From assembly GCA_030697165.1 (NCBI GenBank), contig JAUYQQ010000004.1, positions 62,001-126,000 of the forward strand: 64,000 nt of DNA, read 5' to 3'. The position numbers were made by a program, and so were the translations under genes. The notes beneath the pieces were generated by a model. It did not search any database, had not been told where the DNA came from, and saw only the letters and a program-made list of their open reading frames with translations. Numbering within the stretch: the stretch's first letter is position 1; each line of letters starts with the position of its first letter. This stretch comes from Acidobacteriota bacterium (lineage in GTDB: Bacteria; Acidobacteriota; Vicinamibacteria; Vicinamibacterales; UBA2999). This document shows, in pieces, positions 45,691-54,489 of the stretch.

Positions 45691-46875
45691 CTAGGCGCGC
45701 TCGAACAGGGCGGCCGCGCCCTGCCCGCCGCCCACGCACATGGTGACCACGCCGTAGCGCGCCTGGCGACGTTGCATCTCGTAGGCGATCGTGCCGACCA
45801 GGCGCGACCCGGTCATGCCGAACGGGTGGCCGATCGCAATCGAGCCGCCGTTGACGTTGAGGCGCTCCATCGGGATGCCCAGCTGGTCGCGGCAGTAGAG
45901 CACCTGCGACGCAAACGCCTCGTTGAGCTCCCACACGTCGATGTCATCGACCGTGAGCCCCTGGTTCTTGAGAAGCTTGGGCACGGCATAGACCGGCCCA
46001 ATCCCCATCTCATCCGGTTCGCATCCGGCGGTCGCATAGCCGCGAAACACCAGCAGCGGCGCGAGGCCCAGGTCCTTGGCGCGCGCCATGGACATCACCA
46101 GTGTGGCCGACGCGCCATCCGACAGCTGCGACGAATTGCCGGCCGTGACGCTGCCCTGGCCGCTGGTCTTGTCGAACACGGGCGGCAGTTTTTGCAGGAC
46201 CTCGAGGGTGGTGTCGGCGCGATTGCACTCGTCGCGGTCGACCCGCGCGTCTTCTTCGCCGGTCTTCTCGCCGGTCTTCTTGTCGAGAATGGCGCGACGG
46301 ACATCAATGGGGGCAATCTCGTCGGCGAACGCGCCCCCCTGCTGGGCGCTCGCCGTCCGCATTTGGCTCATCACCGAGTACTCGTCCTGCGCCAGCCGGC
46401 TGATGCCGTAGCGCTTGGCCACCACTTCCGCCGTCTCGCCCATCACCATGTAGAGGCCGGGATGGTGCTCCTGCACCCACGGGTTGGGCGAGTTGTCGCG
46501 CTGCATCATCGTGATCGACTCGACGCCGCCGCCAATCGCCGCCTCGACGCCCTCTTGCAGCACCATGTGGGCCGCCTGGACGATGGCCTGCAGGCCGGAA
46601 TTGCAGAAGCGATTCACCGTCACGCCTGGCGTCGAGACCGGCAGCCCGGCCCGCAACGCCGCGACGCGCGCGACGTTGTGCCCCTGCGGGCCATGCGGCT
46701 GCCCGCAGCCGAGGATCACTTCTTCGATCTCGGCCGGTTCCAGCCCTGGCACCTTGGCCAGGGCACTAACGATGCAATGCGCGGCCAGGTCGTCGGGCCG
46801 GGTGATGTTGAAGGATCCGCGTTGTGACTTGGCCAGAGGCGTGCGGCTACTCGAGACGATGACGGCTTCGCGCAT
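45691..46875 (-). CDS. Acetyl-CoA C-acyltransferase (thiolase)
   Basis: 394 aa, full length. Catalytic residues can be seen: the nucleophile Cys in VNRFCNSGLQ (about 90), the His in IAIGHPFGMTGSR and the second Cys in VVTMCVGGGQGAAALFE. It completes beta-oxidation by cleaving 3-ketoacyl-CoA with CoA. It is convergent with the FadJ-like gene, with 9 nt between the two stops, so a shared bidirectional 3' end is likely. It starts with ATG at 46875, 12 nt from the stop of the YpdA-like gene. Confidence 0.93.
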   Translation of the reverse strand: MREAVIVSSSRTPLAKSQRGSFNITRPDDLAAHCIVSALAKVPGLEPAEIEEVILGCGQPHGPQGHNVARVAALRAGLPVSTPGVTVNRFCNSGLQAIVQAAHMVLQEGVEAAIGGGVESITMMQRDNSPNPWVQEHHPGLYMVMGETAEVVAKRYGISRLAQDEYSVMSQMRTASAQQGGAFADEIAPIDVRRAILDKKTGEKTGEEDARVDRDECNRADTTLEVLQKLPPVFDKTSGQGSVTAGNSSQLSDGASATLVMSMARAKDLGLAPLLVFRGYATAGCEPDEMGIGPVYAVPKLLKNQGLTVDDIDVWELNEAFASQVLYCRDQLGIPMERLNVNGGSIAIGHPFGMTGSRLVGTIAYEMQRRQARYGVVTMCVGGGQGAAALFERA

Positions 46876-46887
46876 GATGCAGCAATT

Positions 46888-47886
46888 CTACATGCGCCCG
46901 GCCAGCGTCTTGGCAATCACCTCGCCGTGGAACCGGCCGTTCTCGATGAACACGCTGCCGGTCTTCTTGCCGGCGACCTGCCCGCCGGCCACGAACAGCC
47001 CGGGCACGTTGGTCTCGTGGGTCTCGGCGTCATACGCCGGCTCCAGCGTCTCGGGGTTGATGTCGATGCCGGCGCGGCGCATGAAGTCCGGGTCGGCGCG
47101 GTAGCCGGTCAAAAGCAGCACGCCCTCGGCAGGCAGCGTGACGCCGGAGTCGAGCACGACCGCGGTCGGCCGAATCTCCACGACATTGGCATTGAAGTGC
47201 GCCGCGATCGACCCTTCCTTCACGCGGTTCTCGATGTCGGGCTTCACCCAGTACTTGATCGAATCACCGAACGCCGCGCCGCGATGGACGATGGTGACGT
47301 GACCGCCGGCGCGGTGGATCTCGAGCGCCGCTTCGGCGGCGGAATTCTTGCCGCCGACAATGACCACGCGCTGCCGGTAGTACGGGTGCGCTTCCTTGTA
47401 GAAGTGCGAGACATGCGGCAGGTCTTCGCCGGGAATGTTCAACATGACCGGCGCGCCGTAGTACCCCATGGCCAGCACGACGTTGCGCGCCTCGCGCACG
47501 CGCGTCACGCCGCGCGCGTTGCGAGTGTAGACGCGAAAGAGAGTCAGCGCACCCACCTCAGCTGCTTCGTCGGCGGTGGCGGGCTTGACCTCCGTCACCT
47601 CTTCGAACAGCGACACCTGCAGCTGGAACGTGTCGACGACCTTGCGGTAGTACTGCAGCGCCTCGGCCCGGGTCGGCTTGTCGTACGGCGTGGTCAAGGG
47701 AATGCCGCCAATCTCCAGCAGCTCGGGAGTGGTGAAGAACACCATGTTGATGGGGAACCGCGCGATGCCGTCGACCAGCGACCCTTTTTCGAGGACGAGG
47801 TAGTCGAGGCCGAAGTGCTTGGCGGCAATGGCGGTGGCGAGCCCGGACGGACCGGCCCCAATGATGATGACGTCGCGAACAGACAT
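46888..47886 (-). CDS. YpdA-like flavin NAD(P)H-dependent reductase (bacillithiol-disulfide-reductase-like)
   Basis: 332 aa. FAD-binding GAGPSGLATAIAAKHFG, NAD(P)-binding VIVGGKNSAAEAALEIHRAGG and the C-terminal FAD site GLFVAGGQVAGKKTGSVFIENGR match the YpdA group of Firmicutes and Acidobacteria-type genomes. Known YpdA proteins reduce bacillithiol disulfide. Its presence hints that this organism makes bacillithiol, but the biosynthesis genes are not in the window. It is on the same strand as the thiolase and its 5' end is next to the heptad array. Confidence 0.8.
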   Translation of the reverse strand: MSVRDVIIIGAGPSGLATAIAAKHFGLDYLVLEKGSLVDGIARFPINMVFFTTPELLEIGGIPLTTPYDKPTRAEALQYYRKVVDTFQLQVSLFEEVTEVKPATADEAAEVGALTLFRVYTRNARGVTRVREARNVVLAMGYYGAPVMLNIPGEDLPHVSHFYKEAHPYYRQRVVIVGGKNSAAEAALEIHRAGGHVTIVHRGAAFGDSIKYWVKPDIENRVKEGSIAAHFNANVVEIRPTAVVLDSGVTLPAEGVLLLTGYRADPDFMRRAGIDINPETLEPAYDAETHETNVPGLFVAGGQVAGKKTGSVFIENGRFHGEVIAKTLAGRM

Positions 47887-47902
47887 GTCTACTGATTCTA
47901 GC

Positions 47903-47941
47903 CGGGAGTCGGGAGTCGGGAGTCGGGAGTCGGGAGTCGGT
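47903..47941 (+). repeat. Heptad tandem array GGGAGTC (five units)
   Basis: GGG runs at 47904, 47911, 47918, 47925 and 47932 recur every 7 nt with unit GGGAGTC. It is the same unit as the array at 10656-10701. It ends 23 nt before the start of the VWFA-TPR gene and fits the G-quadruplex pattern on the plus strand. Confidence 0.9.
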
Positions 47942-47964
47942 TAAGATGCGCGCGAGGGTTCGTC

Positions 47965-50754
47965 ATGCGATTCCTGATCGTCGCGGCCATCGTCACCTCC
48001 GCTTCCCTGCTGTCGGCGCAGGCGCCGCAGGCTCCCGCGTCGCAGCCGGTGTTCCGGGCCGGCGTCGAGCTCATCAGCGTGGACGTGACTGCACTCGACG
48101 GCAACGGCCGACAGGTCACCGACCTGGCCGCCACCGACTTCCTCGTCCAGGTTGACGGTGATGCCCGGCAGGTCGTGTCGGCCGAATACATTCGCTCCGT
48201 CGATCCGTTTCGCGTAATCGGCGCGCCGCGCAAGGTGGTGGCCGCGCCAGACGAGGCGTTCTTCACCTCCAACGCCAAGGGTGCGCCCAGTGGACGGCTG
48301 ATCATGCTGCTCGTCGACCAGGGCAACATCCGCACCGGCGCCGCGCGCGCGGTCATGAACAGCGCCAAGCAATTCGTCGACACGCTCACGCCCGAGGATC
48401 GGGTCGCGGTGATCGCGGTGCCTGGCCCCGGCGAACTGGTCGACTTCACCACCGATCACGACAAGGTCCGTGAGTCGCTGCTGCGCATTGTCGGCGGCTC
48501 CGACCCGATGAAGGGCCGGTTCAACCTCGGCGTGACCGAGGCAATGGCGCTGTACACCCACAACAACCTGCAACTGGCGATCGAAGTGCTGAAGCGCGAG
48601 TGCGGGACGTCGGTGGACGCCGAACGGTGCGAGCGCGAGGTGGAACAGGATGCCGCACAGATTGCCGCCGATGTCCGGCAACGAACCAACGCCTCGGTGG
48701 CGGGCATGCGCGCGGTGATGCAGGGCCTGGCCGGCATCGAGGGACCGAAGTCGATCATCCTGATGTCGGAAGGGCTGGTCTTCGAAGGCCTGGGCGGCGA
48801 GACCGAAGAGCTGGCGGCGGCGGCCGCCGACGCCCAAGCCAGCATCGACGTGCTGCTGATGGATGTGCCGAGTTTTGATGCCGCCCAGCGCGAGCGCCCC
48901 AACACCCAGCGCGAGGACCGCGACCTGCAGGTCACCGGCCTCGAGATGCTGGCCGGCGCGTCGCGCGGCGGGCTGTACCGCATCAACACCACGGCGGGGT
49001 TCGCGTTCGACCGCATCTCGCGTGGCATCGACGGCTTCTACCTGCTGGGCGTCGAGGCGCGGCCCGACGACCGCAACGGCCGCCGCCACAACATTTCGGT
49101 GAAGTCGGGCCGCCGCGGCGTCACCATTCGCTCGCGGCGCACCTTCCTGACCTCGGTATCGGCCAGGGCCACCACGCCGGCCGACGCCGTGACGCGCGCG
49201 CTCAAGTCGCTGCTGCCCATCAACGACCTGCCGCTGCGCCTGGCGACCTGGACCTACAAGGAACCGGGCAGTTCGAAGGTGCGGGTGCTGGTGGCCGCCG
49301 AGGCGGAACGCCTGGCCGGTCAACCGCTCGGCTACACCACCGGCCTGTTGCTGGTGAACAAAGCGGGACGAGGCCTCGCGCCAGCCGTCGCGCCGCGAAC
49401 GCTGGCCGAGAAGGCCGGCGATCCCGGCACCGCGGTGTTCTCGGCCTCAATGGCGGTGGACCCGGGAGAGTACCGGCTGATTCTGTCGATGGCCGACAGC
49501 GAGGGCCGCGTCGGCAGCGTGTCCCGCCTGGTCACCGCGTGGCAGATGGATGGACCGGCGCTGGCCATGGGGGACCTGGTCGTCGGCGGCCTCACGCCCG
49601 GGCAAGCCGCGCCGCTCGTGCCCGCGATCGAGCCCGCGGTCGGCGGCGGCCAGATGGCCGCCCTCGTTGAAATGTATGGCTCGCCGGCGCAACTGGCCGG
49701 ACTCGAAGCCACACTCGAGATCCTGGTCAACGAAGATGCCCCGCCGCTCGCCACCATCGCCATGCGGATCGGCGCCGGGGCGTCGCCCGAGATTCTCGCC
49801 GGCACCGCGCAGTTCAGCACCACGGCACTGCCGCCGGGCCGCTACCTGGCGCGCAGCACGATTCGGCAGGCCGGCAAGGCCCAGGGCCACATGACTCGCC
49901 CCTTCCGCATCGTCACCGAGTCGCCCGCCTTGAACGACGGCGTGCCGGTGGCCGCGTCGGGCGGCCCGCTGCCTGCCCAGATGATCGCGGTGCTGCTCGG
50001 CGGGCTGGAGAATTTCAACTCCAAGGAACTGCTCACGCCGGCCGCGCTAACCCCGATGTTCGCCGCTGCCGAAGGCCGACCCGCCGCCTCGGTGGCTGCG
50101 GTCAAGGAAGCGCGCGGCGGGGACCTGGGCTCGGCGGCCATGACCGCGCTTGGCGACGGCGACCAGGCGCTGGCCGCCTTCTTCAAGGGACTCGAGCTGC
50201 TGCAGCTCTCGCAACTCGACAAGGCGGCCGTGCAGTTCCAAAGCGCGATGCAGATCGCGCCGGGGTTCACGCCGGCGCGCCTGTACCTGGGCGCGTCGCT
50301 CGCGGCGGCCAACCGCCACAAGGAGGCGGCCGGGCTGATCCAAAGCGCGGCGAACACGCCGCCGAACGCCGTGGTAGCGCGGCTCGCCGGCGAGGAGTGG
50401 ATCAAGGCCGGACAGCCGGTGCTCGCCATCGCGCCGCTCGAACTGGCGATGCAGCAACCCGGCGTGGACGCGCGCACGCGCAAGCTGATGGGCATGGCCT
50501 ACGTGCTGGGCGGCCGGCCCGCCGAGGCGGTGGCCGTGTTGACGCCGTACCTGGAGACCAACCCGGGCGATCAGTCGGCGCAACTGGCGGCGATCTTCGG
50601 CACCTACATCCGCCACCTGAACGCGGCACAGCCGGCGACGCTGGCCGCCGACCAGATCAACGTCGCCAAGTGGTCAAAGGCCTACACGGCGGCCAAGGGC
50701 GCGATGCAGCCGTTAGTGTCCGCCTGGGTTCAGCACGTGCAGTCACTGAAGTAG
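47965..50754 (+). CDS. Acidobacteria-type VWFA-related protein with C-terminal TPRs
   Basis: 929 aa. A signal peptide (MRFLIVAAIVTSASLLSAQ) precedes the domain opening typical of acidobacterial VWFA-related proteins, FRAGVELISVDVTALDGNGRQVTDL, then a VWA-like domain (LIMLLVDQGNIRTG; the MIDAS is DQGN rather than DxSxS) and a large beta-rich region. The last third (about 690-900) has TPR-like helices (FFKGLELLQLSQLDKAAVQFQSAM, PRRAEAVAVL). The likely role is a secreted scaffold; function is not known. The start follows GAGGG by 6 nt. The TAG stop lies in a REP-like GTAG. Confidence 0.83.
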   Translation: MRFLIVAAIVTSASLLSAQAPQAPASQPVFRAGVELISVDVTALDGNGRQVTDLAATDFLVQVDGDARQVVSAEYIRSVDPFRVIGAPRKVVAAPDEAFFTSNAKGAPSGRLIMLLVDQGNIRTGAARAVMNSAKQFVDTLTPEDRVAVIAVPGPGELVDFTTDHDKVRESLLRIVGGSDPMKGRFNLGVTEAMALYTHNNLQLAIEVLKRECGTSVDAERCEREVEQDAAQIAADVRQRTNASVAGMRAVMQGLAGIEGPKSIILMSEGLVFEGLGGETEELAAAAADAQASIDVLLMDVPSFDAAQRERPNTQREDRDLQVTGLEMLAGASRGGLYRINTTAGFAFDRISRGIDGFYLLGVEARPDDRNGRRHNISVKSGRRGVTIRSRRTFLTSVSARATTPADAVTRALKSLLPINDLPLRLATWTYKEPGSSKVRVLVAAEAERLAGQPLGYTTGLLLVNKAGRGLAPAVAPRTLAEKAGDPGTAVFSASMAVDPGEYRLILSMADSEGRVGSVSRLVTAWQMDGPALAMGDLVVGGLTPGQAAPLVPAIEPAVGGGQMAALVEMYGSPAQLAGLEATLEILVNEDAPPLATIAMRIGAGASPEILAGTAQFSTTALPPGRYLARSTIRQAGKAQGHMTRPFRIVTESPALNDGVPVAASGGPLPAQMIAVLLGGLENFNSKELLTPAALTPMFAAAEGRPAASVAAVKEARGGDLGSAAMTALGDGDQALAAFFKGLELLQLSQLDKAAVQFQSAMQIAPGFTPARLYLGASLAAANRHKEAAGLIQSAANTPPNAVVARLAGEEWIKAGQPVLAIAPLELAMQQPGVDARTRKLMGMAYVLGGRPAEAVAVLTPYLETNPGDQSAQLAAIFGTYIRHLNAAQPATLAADQINVAKWSKAYTAAKGAMQPLVSAWVQHVQSLK

Positions 50755-50773
50755 AGTCCGGCTTTGGCCGGAC
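50751..50773 (+). repeat. REP-like hairpin with GTAG foot; supplies the stop of the VWFA gene
   Basis: GTAG (50751-50754) is followed after 1 nt by GTCCGGCTTTGGCCGGAC (50756-50773), a perfect palindrome apart from the centre. The TAG is the stop codon of the VWFA-TPR gene. Confidence 0.85.
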
Positions 50774-50811
50774 AGACAAGCGACGTGGCGAATCGTGGGG
50801 CGGCCCGCTGT

Positions 50812-51201
50812 TTACACTTTTCGGACGGGTCCCGGATAGCTGGCCAGCGTCTCGTCGGCGGTCACGAGCGTAATACCTTCGCAGGTGGCTTGCGCCAAAA
50901 GCAACCGGTCGAACGGATCCTTGTGAATCGCGGGCAAGGTGGACGTAGCGGCAGCATGCTCGCCGGTGACGGGCAATTCGACATAGCCGCTGTCGAGCAG
51001 CGCACGTCGGAGTGCGCCTGCATCGACACCGAAGTCGGCCTTACCGGCGTGGGCCTTGAGCGCGATCTCCCAGAGACTAGCGGCGCTGAACACCAGTTCA
51101 TTACCCTCGTCGGCGAGGAGCCGGCGTCCGGTGGATGAGAGCCTGCCAGGCGGACTCTCCGCCACCCACAGAAGCAGGTGGGTGTCCAAGAGGAGTCTCA
51201 C
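50812..51201 (-). CDS. VapC-like PIN-domain toxin
   Basis: 129 aa, GTG start at 51201. The PIN signature is present: LLLDTHLLLW with the first Asp, ASLWEIALKAHAGKADFGV with the conserved Glu, and PFDRLLLAQATCEGITLVTADETLA with the last acidic pair. It would cleave RNA in a metal-dependent manner. The start overlaps the antitoxin stop by 4 nt (GTGA). Together they form a type II toxin-antitoxin module. Confidence 0.92.
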   Translation of the reverse strand: MRLLLDTHLLLWVAESPPGRLSSTGRRLLADEGNELVFSAASLWEIALKAHAGKADFGVDAGALRRALLDSGYVELPVTGEHAAATSTLPAIHKDPFDRLLLAQATCEGITLVTADETLASYPGPVRKV

Positions 51202-51440
51202 TCCTCAATCCCGAACAACTTCGCCACCTCGGCATCCAGGCGGTCAAAGTCGTCCGGGACCTTGATCTGCCCTGCCAGGAAGCCGAATCGCTTCGCCTTC
51301 TTCGGCGCATCGATCGCGGTGACCTTCACCATGGGCTTACCAGCCTTGGCAATGATGATGGTCTCCCCCTTCGACGCTCGCTCCACGAGCTTCGAAAGTT
51401 GGGTCTTGGCTTCGTGGATGTTGACGGTGATGGTGGCCAT
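51198..51440 (-). CDS. Phd/YefM-family antitoxin
   Basis: 80 aa. MATITVNIHEAKTQLSKLVERASKGETIIIAKAGKPMVKV is the DNA-binding Phd/YefM fold; the C-terminal tail (RLDAEVAKLFGIEE) would cover the toxin. It is the first gene of the pair and likely represses its own promoter. Two direct copies of an 8-bp box lie just upstream of its start and are good operator candidates. Confidence 0.92.
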   Translation of the reverse strand: MATITVNIHEAKTQLSKLVERASKGETIIIAKAGKPMVKVTAIDAPKKAKRFGFLAGQIKVPDDFDRLDAEVAKLFGIEE

Positions 51441-51446
51441 TTGATC

Positions 51447-51468
51447 GGACTAAGCTAACTGGACTAAG
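51447..51468 (-). promoter_or_regulatory. Candidate operator: two GGACTAAG direct repeats before the Phd gene
   Basis: GGACTAAG occurs at 51447-51454 and 51461-51468 (14-bp period), 6 nt upstream of the antitoxin start codon. The spacing is a bit more than one helical turn, as expected for two operator half-sites bound by a Phd-type autorepressor. This is inferred from sequence. Confidence 0.55.
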
Positions 51469-51570
51469 TCTAGCAAGACCCGGTGGCGCCGTCAATACCA
51501 GACCCTGCCCACGCGCCGGAGGCGCGCCCCACGAGCGGCGGCGCCGCGAGCCCGACGAGAGCGCGACTTG

Positions 51571-51599
51571 TCCGCCGTAGCCCGCAGGGCGAAGGTGGA
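51571..51599. repeat. Short copy of the nested-hairpin family
   Basis: TCCGCCGTAGCC..GGCGAAGGTGGA can form a stem with GTAGCC and GGCGAA in the inner part. That inner wording matches the long elements at 23727 and 63721. The 51441-51623 gap has no gene. Confidence 0.6.
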
Positions 51600-51623
51600 A
51601 GCGCGCGAGCCCCACGGTCGCCG

Positions 51624-52931
51624 CTAGGCGACCGCCCCGTCCGTCAGGTACAAGCCTTTGTCGATAATCGCGAACGCCTCCGCCAGCTCCGCCTCGGTGA
51701 TGCACAGCGGCGGGTTGGTGAAGAACGTGTTCCACCGCACGAACGTGTAGAGCCCTTCTTCGCGGAAGAACTTGCCGAGCGCCTGCATGGCCGGCGACGT
51801 GCCGTTGAACGGCGCCAGCGGTTCCATGGTGTTGCGATCCTTGACCAGTTCGACGATGCCGAACAGGCCGATGGAGCGGACATCGCCCACGCACGGGTGC
51901 TTGGCCTTGAGCTCGGCCAGCATCTTCCCCATCACCACGCCCATCTTCTTGGCGCGTTCGATCAGGTTGTCTTCCTCGTAGACCGCGATGGTGGCCAGCG
52001 CCGCGGCGCAGCCAAGCGGGTGGCTGTTGTAGGTCAGGCCGCCGTAGAACACCTTGTCCTTGAAGTGATCCGCGATCGAACGGCGGAGGCCGACGGCGCC
52101 CAGCGCGACATAGGCGCTCGTCAGGCCCTTGGCCATCACCAGGATGTCGGGGACCACCTTCCAGTGATCGACCGCGAACCACTCGCCGGTGCGGCCGAAG
52201 CCGGACATCACCTCATCACAGATCAGCAGGATGCCGTGCTTGTCGCAGAGCGCACGCACGCCTTCGAGATAGCCGTCGGGCGGCACGTGAATGCCGTTGG
52301 TGCCCGTCACCGTCTCCATCAGGAAGCCCGCGATGGTCTGCGGCCCTTCGAGCATGATCACTTCTTCGAGTTCGGCGAGCGCGTCGGGGCCGGAGAGCGT
52401 ACCGCGCTTCAACCCGTGATGCGGGTGCGGCACGTGGATGATGCCCGGCATGCCGGGCTCCATCGCCCAGCGTCGCGGATCACCGGTCGCCGTGAGGCTG
52501 GCGCCGGTGCCGCCGTGGTACGACCGGTAGCGCGCGAGGATCTTGTGGCGGCCGGTGGCCAGCCGCGCGATGCGGATCGCGTTCTCGTTGGCTTCGGCGC
52601 CGCCGTTGGTGAAGAAGAAGACGTCGATGTCGCCGGGACAGATCGCGGCCAGCTTCTGCCCCAACCGGGCGCGCGCCTCGGTGGCCATGAACGGGTTGGC
52701 GTAGGCCAGCGTCGCCGCCTGATCCTGGATCGCCTTGATCACCCGCGGATCGCCGTGGCCGATGTTGACGCACATCAACTGGCTGTTGAAGTCGATGAAG
52801 CGCTTGCCCTCGGGCGTCCAGAAGTGAATGCCCTTCGCTTTCGCCACGGGGATGGGATCGACGTGCGCCTGCGCTGACCACTCGTAGAGCGAGTGCTGCT
52901 TCGACAGCGCCACCATTTCTTGTCCAGTCAT
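51624..52931 (-). CDS. Class III aminotransferase
   Basis: 435 aa. Fold-type I class III features are clear: a PLP-phosphate region FFFTNGGAEANENAIR, YRSYHGGTGASL, ILLICDEVMSGFGRTGEWFAVDH and the PLP lysine in ILVMAKGLTSAY. It transfers an omega-amino group, for example of beta-alanine, GABA, taurine or ornithine-like donors, to a 2-oxo acid. The exact donor is not clear from sequence. The stop codon lies in a small palindrome (GGTCGCCGCTAGGCGACC, 51616-51633). Confidence 0.88.
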   Translation of the reverse strand: MTGQEMVALSKQHSLYEWSAQAHVDPIPVAKAKGIHFWTPEGKRFIDFNSQLMCVNIGHGDPRVIKAIQDQAATLAYANPFMATEARARLGQKLAAICPGDIDVFFFTNGGAEANENAIRIARLATGRHKILARYRSYHGGTGASLTATGDPRRWAMEPGMPGIIHVPHPHHGLKRGTLSGPDALAELEEVIMLEGPQTIAGFLMETVTGTNGIHVPPDGYLEGVRALCDKHGILLICDEVMSGFGRTGEWFAVDHWKVVPDILVMAKGLTSAYVALGAVGLRRSIADHFKDKVFYGGLTYNSHPLGCAAALATIAVYEEDNLIERAKKMGVVMGKMLAELKAKHPCVGDVRSIGLFGIVELVKDRNTMEPLAPFNGTSPAMQALGKFFREEGLYTFVRWNTFFTNPPLCITEAELAEAFAIIDKGLYLTDGAVA

Positions 52932-52950
52932 AAGTCCTCACCCAACTGCA

Positions 52951-53056
52951 ACCACGAAGAGCACGAAGATTAGCCACGAAGACCGCGAAGAACTCTTTCT
53001 CAAGAAAACCAAATCACCTTCGTGTCCTTCGAGATTCACTTCGTGGCCTTCGTGGT
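52951..53056. repeat. Intergenic inverted repeats of the CACGAAG type
   Basis: Several CACGAAG/GCGAAG copies (52951-52990) face CTTCGTG/CTTCGAG copies (53018-53056), giving a long imperfect stem between two minus-strand genes. No gene is present. Confidence 0.6.
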
Positions 53057-53063
53057 AGCGTTC

Positions 53064-54332
53064 TCATTCCGCCAGCGTCAGAACCGCCAGCGCCAATACT
53101 TTCGTCGCCATCACAATATCCGCAATCGAGCAGTACTCGTCAGGTTGATGCGCCAGCGCCAGGTCGCCGGGACCGTACGCCACGCACTGCGGCACGCCGG
53201 CAATGCGATCGACGTGTTTCTGATCGTAGGTGCCGGGACTCGCCACGAGCGACGCCGGCCGGCCCACCACGCGGGCAATGGCGCCGGTCAGCGCCGCGAT
53301 CACCGGCGCGTCATCCGGCGCGCGGGTCGGCTCGACGATCATTCGGTCTTCAATCGAAAACCGGACGGTCGGCATGCGCACCTGCGCTTTGGCCACCAGC
53401 CCGGCAATCTCGGCGCGGGTGCGCTCGAGGCCCTCTTCGAGCAGGAAGCGGCGATCGAACACCACCCGGCAGCGATCGGCGACACATGGGCTCGGTGATT
53501 CGTCCACCGGCTGCCCGCCGTCGATGCCGTTGATGTTGATGGTGGCGTGGCGCGATCCTTCCGGCACCACCGGCATGGCCGTCACACGCCCCAGGAGCGC
53601 CGGCCCGAGCTCGTCGCGCACCAGCTCGAGCAGGTGCGACATGCCCTCCACGGCGTTGGCGCCCAGGTACGGCATGCTGCCGTGGGCAATGCGGCCCTCG
53701 GCCACCACCTCGAACCAGTAGACGCCGCGATGACCGACGCACACCCGGTCCACGCCGAACGGCTCCGGGATGATCACGGCCTTGGTTCGCTCCCGCGAGA
53801 TCCAGCGGTTCTCGGCCAGCCACGCCACGCCCGCGAAGCCGCCGCTTTCTTCATCGACCGTCCCGCTGATCTCGATCGGCGCCGCGTGCGCGACACCGGC
53901 CCGGCGAATCGCCTCGGCCGCAAACACCGCCGCGGCGAGGCCCGCCTTCATGTCGCAGGAGCCGCGGCCATAGAGCCGGCCGCCCTCGATCTCACCGCCA
54001 AACGGATCGCGCGTCCAGCCCTGCCCCGCCGGCACCACGTCGAAGTGCCCGTTCAGGTGAATGCCCGGTCCCTTGACGCGGCCGTCATGACGACCGACGA
54101 CGTTGATGCGGGGATGGAGCGGCGTGTGTTCGCGCTTGCCGATTGCCGGCAGCAGGTGGACGTCGGCGCCATGCGCCCGCAACTGGTCGCCAATCGCATT
54201 GGCGCACGCCTCGTACTCCTCCCCCGGCGGGTTCACCGTGGGAATGCGCACGAGCCGAGCCGCGAAATCGATCATCTCGTCGGCAGCGCGATCAACTTCA
54301 GCGAGGACGCGGTCGATGGCGGAGGCAGCCAC
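53064..54332 (-). CDS. M20-family metallopeptidase (ArgE/DapE-like)
   Basis: 422 aa, GTG start at 54332. The metal-ligand pattern of M20 enzymes is intact: HLNGHFDVVPAG (His-x-Asp), GRGSCDMKAGLAA (Asp), SGTVDEESGG (Glu-Glu catalytic/metal pair) and a late His (LALAHQPDEYC). It hydrolyses N-acyl or peptide bonds of amino acids or dipeptides. Substrate not determined. No signal peptide. It is on the same strand as the aminotransferase but separated by a repeat-rich gap. Confidence 0.88.
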   Translation of the reverse strand: MAASAIDRVLAEVDRAADEMIDFAARLVRIPTVNPPGEEYEACANAIGDQLRAHGADVHLLPAIGKREHTPLHPRINVVGRHDGRVKGPGIHLNGHFDVVPAGQGWTRDPFGGEIEGGRLYGRGSCDMKAGLAAAVFAAEAIRRAGVAHAAPIEISGTVDEESGGFAGVAWLAENRWISRERTKAVIIPEPFGVDRVCVGHRGVYWFEVVAEGRIAHGSMPYLGANAVEGMSHLLELVRDELGPALLGRVTAMPVVPEGSRHATININGIDGGQPVDESPSPCVADRCRVVFDRRFLLEEGLERTRAEIAGLVAKAQVRMPTVRFSIEDRMIVEPTRAPDDAPVIAALTGAIARVVGRPASLVASPGTYDQKHVDRIAGVPQCVAYGPGDLALAHQPDEYCSIADIVMATKVLALAVLTLAE

Positions 54333-54368
54333 TGGAAGAGTCTAGCAGGTCGGGAGGCTTCGAAAATG

Positions 54369-54461
54369 CTGACACAGAAGCACGGAAACACAGAACACGA
54401 AGGTTGGTAGTTGGTCGTGGACGACAACGTTCGAGTGGTTTCGTGATTCGGTGTTTCCGTG
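54369..54461. repeat. Intergenic inverted repeat (CACGGAAACAC type)
   Basis: CACGGAAACAC (54381-54391) pairs with GTGTTTCCGTG (54451-54461). The surrounding ACACAGAAGCACGGAAACAC resembles 38811-38840. It lies in the 157-bp divergent gap between the M20 and SDR genes. Confidence 0.65.
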
Positions 54462-54489
54462 GTCCGCATTGAACGTCTATAGTCTGGTC

